Source: Henriciella sp045287255 (GTDB lineage Bacteria; Pseudomonadota; Alphaproteobacteria; Caulobacterales; Hyphomonadaceae). Taken from it: a stretch of DNA of 64,000 nt. The DNA lies in contig NZ_CP137142.1 in assembly GCF_045287255.1 (NCBI RefSeq), forward strand, positions 1,860,001 through 1,924,000, given 5' to 3'. The position numbers and the translations under genes are program-made. The notes beneath the pieces are model-generated. The model ran no database searches. It was not told where the DNA came from and saw nothing but the letters and a program-made list of their open reading frames with translations. This document shows, in pieces, positions 61,003 through 64,000 of the stretch (position 1 is its first letter; the number at the start of each line of letters is the position of its first letter).

Positions 61003-64000
61003 CGGCCATCCAGCCCATAGCTCTGCCTCAACCGCAGCAGCTTTCTCAACCGCAGCTTCCTTAACATGGCCATAGCCGCGAATCTCATCCGGAACCTCGG
61101 CAATCGCGATCGCAAGCTCATGGTTCTTGGCGTTTAACTCACCTGCGAGCGTTTCAAGTTTTGACAGGTAATCATCCCGCAAACCGCGCTCCATCTTGCG
61201 CTCCTCGGTCCAGCCGAAGGGATCAAAGGCTGTGCCGCGTAGCCCCTTGAATTGCTTCATGATCTTGAAGCCAGTTTTCATCCACGGCCCAAAACTCTTC
61301 TTCTTCAAGTGCCCATTCTCGTCCTTCTTGGACATTAGAGGGGGTGCGAGGTGGAATTTGACCTTTCCGCCTTTGAACGTCTTGGCGAGGTAGGCGTCAA
61401 ACTTGCCATCGGTCCACAGCCGGGCAACCTCATACTCATCCTTATAGGCCATTAGTTTGTAGGCGTATTTTGCTACCGCCATAGTCAGACGCTCGCCCAG
61501 TTCTGCCTGGGACTCAGCGGCCCGAACCTTGGCAACAGCATCACGGTACTGCTGGGCATAGTCGGCATTCTGATAGGCCGTTAGACGCGTGGCCCGATCT
61601 TCGATCACTTCATCCAGCGTCTTTGGCGCAACATAACCGCGCGGGTCCTTCGCCTTTTCCAAGCGGCTCGGATCGTGGGCCGCAATCCGGCCCAGATCAA
61701 ACGCAGACATATTGTCCTGCGCCTTCACTCCGTTCAGCTTGATCGCGCGATAAACGCCGCGCAGAGACACCGGCACGCCGCCTTTCTGCCAGGCATATCC
61801 AGCCATGATCATATTCGTGTAGATCGCATCATTGAAGTAGAGGATGGACAGAGCCTCGGCATCAAATGTCGCAAAATCAGTCGCCTGACGCTTCACACGG
61901 GCTGCCAGCAAATCGGCTTCGAACTTCTTCTTACGGTCACGGATAAACTCACTGGTCGGGGTGACATCACTGTTCGCCCACGCTTTGGTTCGCTCAGCAT
62001 CCATCAGGTTCAGGGCATCACCACCCGCTGCCACGACCAGATCACACGCAATCATGCAATCGGTACTCGCTGGCGGTACGCGTCCGGTGGAAATCATGTC
62101 CGGCTCACGTGCAAAACGCAGGTGAGAGAGTACCGGTCCACCCTTTTGCGCCAGACCTGTCATATCAAGGCTGGACGCGGCATGGCCATCAACATGGGCC
62201 GCCATAGCTAGGATGGCCGCAACCGTTGTCACGCCTGTTCCACCCACACCGGTGAACAGGACGTTCCACGCCCGCTCCAGACTTGGAATTTCAGGCAATG
62301 GCAGCGCTGAGGCATCAATGTCAGGGCGCGGCTGGTCCATGGCCGTAAACTCGGCATCAGTGACCGTGATAAAGCTTGGGCAGAACCCGGTAACGCAGGA
62401 GAGGTCAGTATTACAGGTCGACTGGTTGATCCGACGCTTGCGACCAAGCTCGGTTTCGACCGGCTCAACCGACAGACAGTTCGACTTGATCGAGCAATCC
62501 CCGCAGCCCTCACAGACTTCAGTATTGATCATAACACGGGTCCGGTCGGGCTTGCGCAGGCCACGCTTGGATCGGCGACGCTTCTCGGTCGCGCAAATCT
62601 GATCATAGATCAGGACGGAAACGCCCGGCGTATCCCGCAGCATTTTCTGTACGGCGTCCATCTCGGCGCGGTCATAGATTCTAACGCCACGTGGCAAGCC
62701 TTTGACATTGGCGTAACGCGAGGTGTCTTCGGTGACGATGACAATGGTTTTAACACCCTCACCCTCAACCTGCTGGGCAATCTGTTGTGGGGTCTGGCCA
62801 GACTCGACCGTCTGTCCCCCGGTCATTGCGACCGCATCATTATAGAGGATTTTGTAGGTGATGTTTGCGCTCGATGTCACCGCGGCACGAATCGCCAGAG
62901 ACCCGGAATGGGAATAGGTACCATCGCCCAGATTGACGAACATATGGTCTTCTTCGGTGGCAAAGTGCTGACCAACCCAGGCAATGCCCTCACCGCCCAT
63001 CTGGCTGGTCATATCGGTGTTCCGGTCCGGCATGAAGTTCGCCATGTAATGGCAGCCAATCCCGGCCAGTGCGCGCGAGCCTTCCGGCACAACGGTCGAC
63101 GTATTGTGCGGACAGCCAGAGCAATAGTGCGGGGTCCGTACCGTTTCGGTGGCATTGTTTCGTGCCGCTTCACCTGAACGGCCAACCCGTTCAAAATACG
63201 TATCAGCGCGGCTGGTATCCCAACCCTTCGGCAAGACACTCATCAGTGCTTCGGCAATCTCCGGCACCGGGATTGACCCAACCTGACTGAGCAGAGGCTT
63301 ACCCTCAACCGTACGCTTACCTTCAAGCTTCGGACGCTTCTTCTCTGGCAGATCATACAGCGCCGCCCGCAGCTGATCTTCAATCAGTGGGCGCTTATGC
63401 TCAATCACCAGCACGCGTTCCAAGCCTTCACAGAAGCCGCGAATACTCGTCGGCTCCAATGGCCACGGCATTGCGACTTTGAAGATTGAGACCCCCAAAT
63501 CAGCGGCCTGCTCAGGCGAGAGGCCAATCGCTGCCATCGCCTCAAACACATCCCGCGCCGCCTGTCCGGTGACGATCAGGCCAACCCGCGGCTTCTTACT
63601 AGGCAGGATCACATCATCCAGACGGTTCGCCCGTACCCAGGCCTGCGCCGCTGGCAGTTTGAACTGGCGCAGGCGCTTTTCTTTCTCCAGCGGTGGATCA
63701 CTGCGGCGCATGTGAACGCCATCTTCAGGGAATTCGAATTGCGGGACCACAAAGCGCATCCGCTCCAGCGTCACATCAACCACCGAGCCGCTATCCATCG
63801 TATCGGCGAGCGCCGTCATCGCACTCCATGCCCCGGTAAATCGGCTCATCGCAAAGCCATGCAGGCCGTAATCCATAACGTCCTGAATAGACGCCGGATT
63901 GAGGACCGGGATTTCCGCATCCATCATCGCGTATTCAGACTGCGATGGCAGGGTCGATGATTTACACATATGGTCATCGCCGAGCACCGCAACAACGCCG
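60955..64000 (-). CDS. Indolepyruvate ferredoxin oxidoreductase, fused subunits (N-terminus beyond window)
   Basis: At least 1014 residues, continuing past 64000; the full protein is usually about 1150. Seen from N to C: the alpha-subunit core with TPP-linked GCHYMANFMPDRNTDMTSQMGGEG, NLGDGTYSHSGSLAIRAAV (the GDGTYSHSG is TPP/Mg2+ binding); iron-sulfur region YCSGCPHNTSTVVPEGSRALAG and TEVCEGCGDCSIKSNC (eight-Fe ferredoxin-type); then the gamma-like FTGVGGTGVTTVAAILAMAAH. It oxidatively decarboxylates aryl pyruvates to acyl-CoA with ferredoxin, in aromatic amino acid breakdown. Confidence 0.93.
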   Translation of the reverse strand, partial: GVVAVLGDDHMCKSSTLPSQSEYAMMDAEIPVLNPASIQDVMDYGLHGFAMSRFTGAWSAMTALADTMDSGSVVDVTLERMRFVVPQFEFPEDGVHMRRSDPPLEKEKRLRQFKLPAAQAWVRANRLDDVILPSKKPRVGLIVTGQAARDVFEAMAAIGLSPEQAADLGVSIFKVAMPWPLEPTSIRGFCEGLERVLVIEHKRPLIEDQLRAALYDLPEKKRPKLEGKRTVEGKPLLSQVGSIPVPEIAEALMSVLPKGWDTSRADTYFERVGRSGEAARNNATETVRTPHYCSGCPHNTSTVVPEGSRALAGIGCHYMANFMPDRNTDMTSQMGGEGIAWVGQHFATEEDHMFVNLGDGTYSHSGSLAIRAAVTSSANITYKILYNDAVAMTGGQTVESGQTPQQIAQQVEGEGVKTIVIVTEDTSRYANVKGLPRGVRIYDRAEMDAVQKMLRDTPGVSVLIYDQICATEKRRRSKRGLRKPDRTRVMINTEVCEGCGDCSIKSNCLSVEPVETELGRKRRINQSTCNTDLSCVTGFCPSFITVTDAEFTAMDQPRPDIDASALPLPEIPSLERAWNVLFTGVGGTGVTTVAAILAMAAHVDGHAASSLDMTGLAQKGGPVLSHLRFAREPDMISTGRVPPASTDCMIACDLVVAAGGDALNLMDAERTKAWANSDVTPTSEFIRDRKKKFEADLLAARVKRQATDFATFDAEALSILYFNDAIYTNMIMAGYAWQKGGVPVSLRGVYRAIKLNGVKAQDNMSAFDLGRIAAHDPSRLEKAKDPRGYVAPKTLDEVIEDRATRLTAYQNADYAQQYRDAVAKVRAAESQAELGERLTMAVAKYAYKLMAYKDEYEVARLWTDGKFDAYLAKTFKGGKVKFHLAPPLMSKKDENGHLKKKSFGPWMKTGFKIMKQFKGLRGTAFDPFGWTEERKMERGLRDDYLSKLETLAGELNAKNHELAIAIAEVPDEIRGYGHVKEAAVEKAAAVEAELWAGWPSGALPRAKTTLIAAG

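Overview
The window looks like ordinary chromosome from a free-living, probably marine or salt-exposed alphaproteobacterium. I base this on MucR, SapC, PAS_5, DUF2336 and DUF6456 family genes, a fused indolepyruvate ferredoxin oxidoreductase, pyruvate phosphate dikinase (PPDK) next to glyQ/glyS, and a large Mrp-type Na+/H+ antiporter operon. A Hyphomonadaceae/Maricaulales-like or Rhodobacterales-related member is my best guess, but genus cannot be read from sequence alone. I see no rRNA, tRNA, insertion sequence, prophage or CRISPR array. Nearly every base is coding or short spacer.

Layout: 1-8043 (minus) is the ribosomal/RNA polymerase cluster rplK-rplA, terminator, small lipoprotein gene, L10 leader region, rplJ-rplL-rpoB-rpoC (rpoC runs off the left edge). 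8092-13526 (minus) carries an FAD oxidoreductase and an envelope set: a Zn-protease lipoprotein, a membrane-anchored coiled-coil protein with a helix-hairpin-helix end, and an OmpA-family protein. 13611-15316 (plus) is a pair of RNA methyltransferases. 15370-19622 holds NfeD/stomatin, peroxiredoxin, YqgE and a Na+/proline symporter. 19817-23084 (plus) makes UDP-glucuronate and UDP-xylose (ugd, a tiny membrane protein, UDP-xylose synthase) followed by a small transaldolase. 23081-26655 has a histidine kinase, a secreted Cys-bearing protein, a GNAT acetyltransferase and SufE.

26662-28817 (minus) is a regulatory island: MucR, a PAS_5 protein, a stand-alone protein resembling only the DNA-binding domain IV of DnaA, and a DUF6456 partner. 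Eight GANTC motifs (the CcrM methylation site) lie within 173 bp at the PAS_5 promoter. This is the most unusual small system in the window.

28936-36874 (minus) is a ten-gene Mrp-like operon (E-F-G-MbhD/E-B-C-D plus two further NuoL/M/N-type subunits and an unknown two-helix protein), with almost every junction overlapping by four bases. 36985-46323 carries DUF2336, DoxX-like, MFS, a Tat-type redoxin, DsbD, SapC, a degenerate DUF885-like lipoprotein and a small unknown. 46571-51917 (plus) is the de novo NAD operon nadA-[two paralogous secreted proteins]-nadB-nadC plus an SDR, preceded by a promoter region packed with palindromes. 51923-59635 (minus) is glyQ-cupin-glyS, ppdK and an SleB-type cell-wall hydrolase. 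59713-61002 (plus) is an O-antigen-ligase-like polymerase, and the right edge is a truncated indolepyruvate ferredoxin oxidoreductase.

The candidates most worth following are the DnaA-domain-IV-like/DUF6456/PAS_5/MucR island with its GANTC cluster, the nadA operator array and the secreted paralogues inside the nad operon, the split Mrp operon, the DUF885-like protein that appears to have lost its metal motif, and a possible small RNA between ppdK and glyS.
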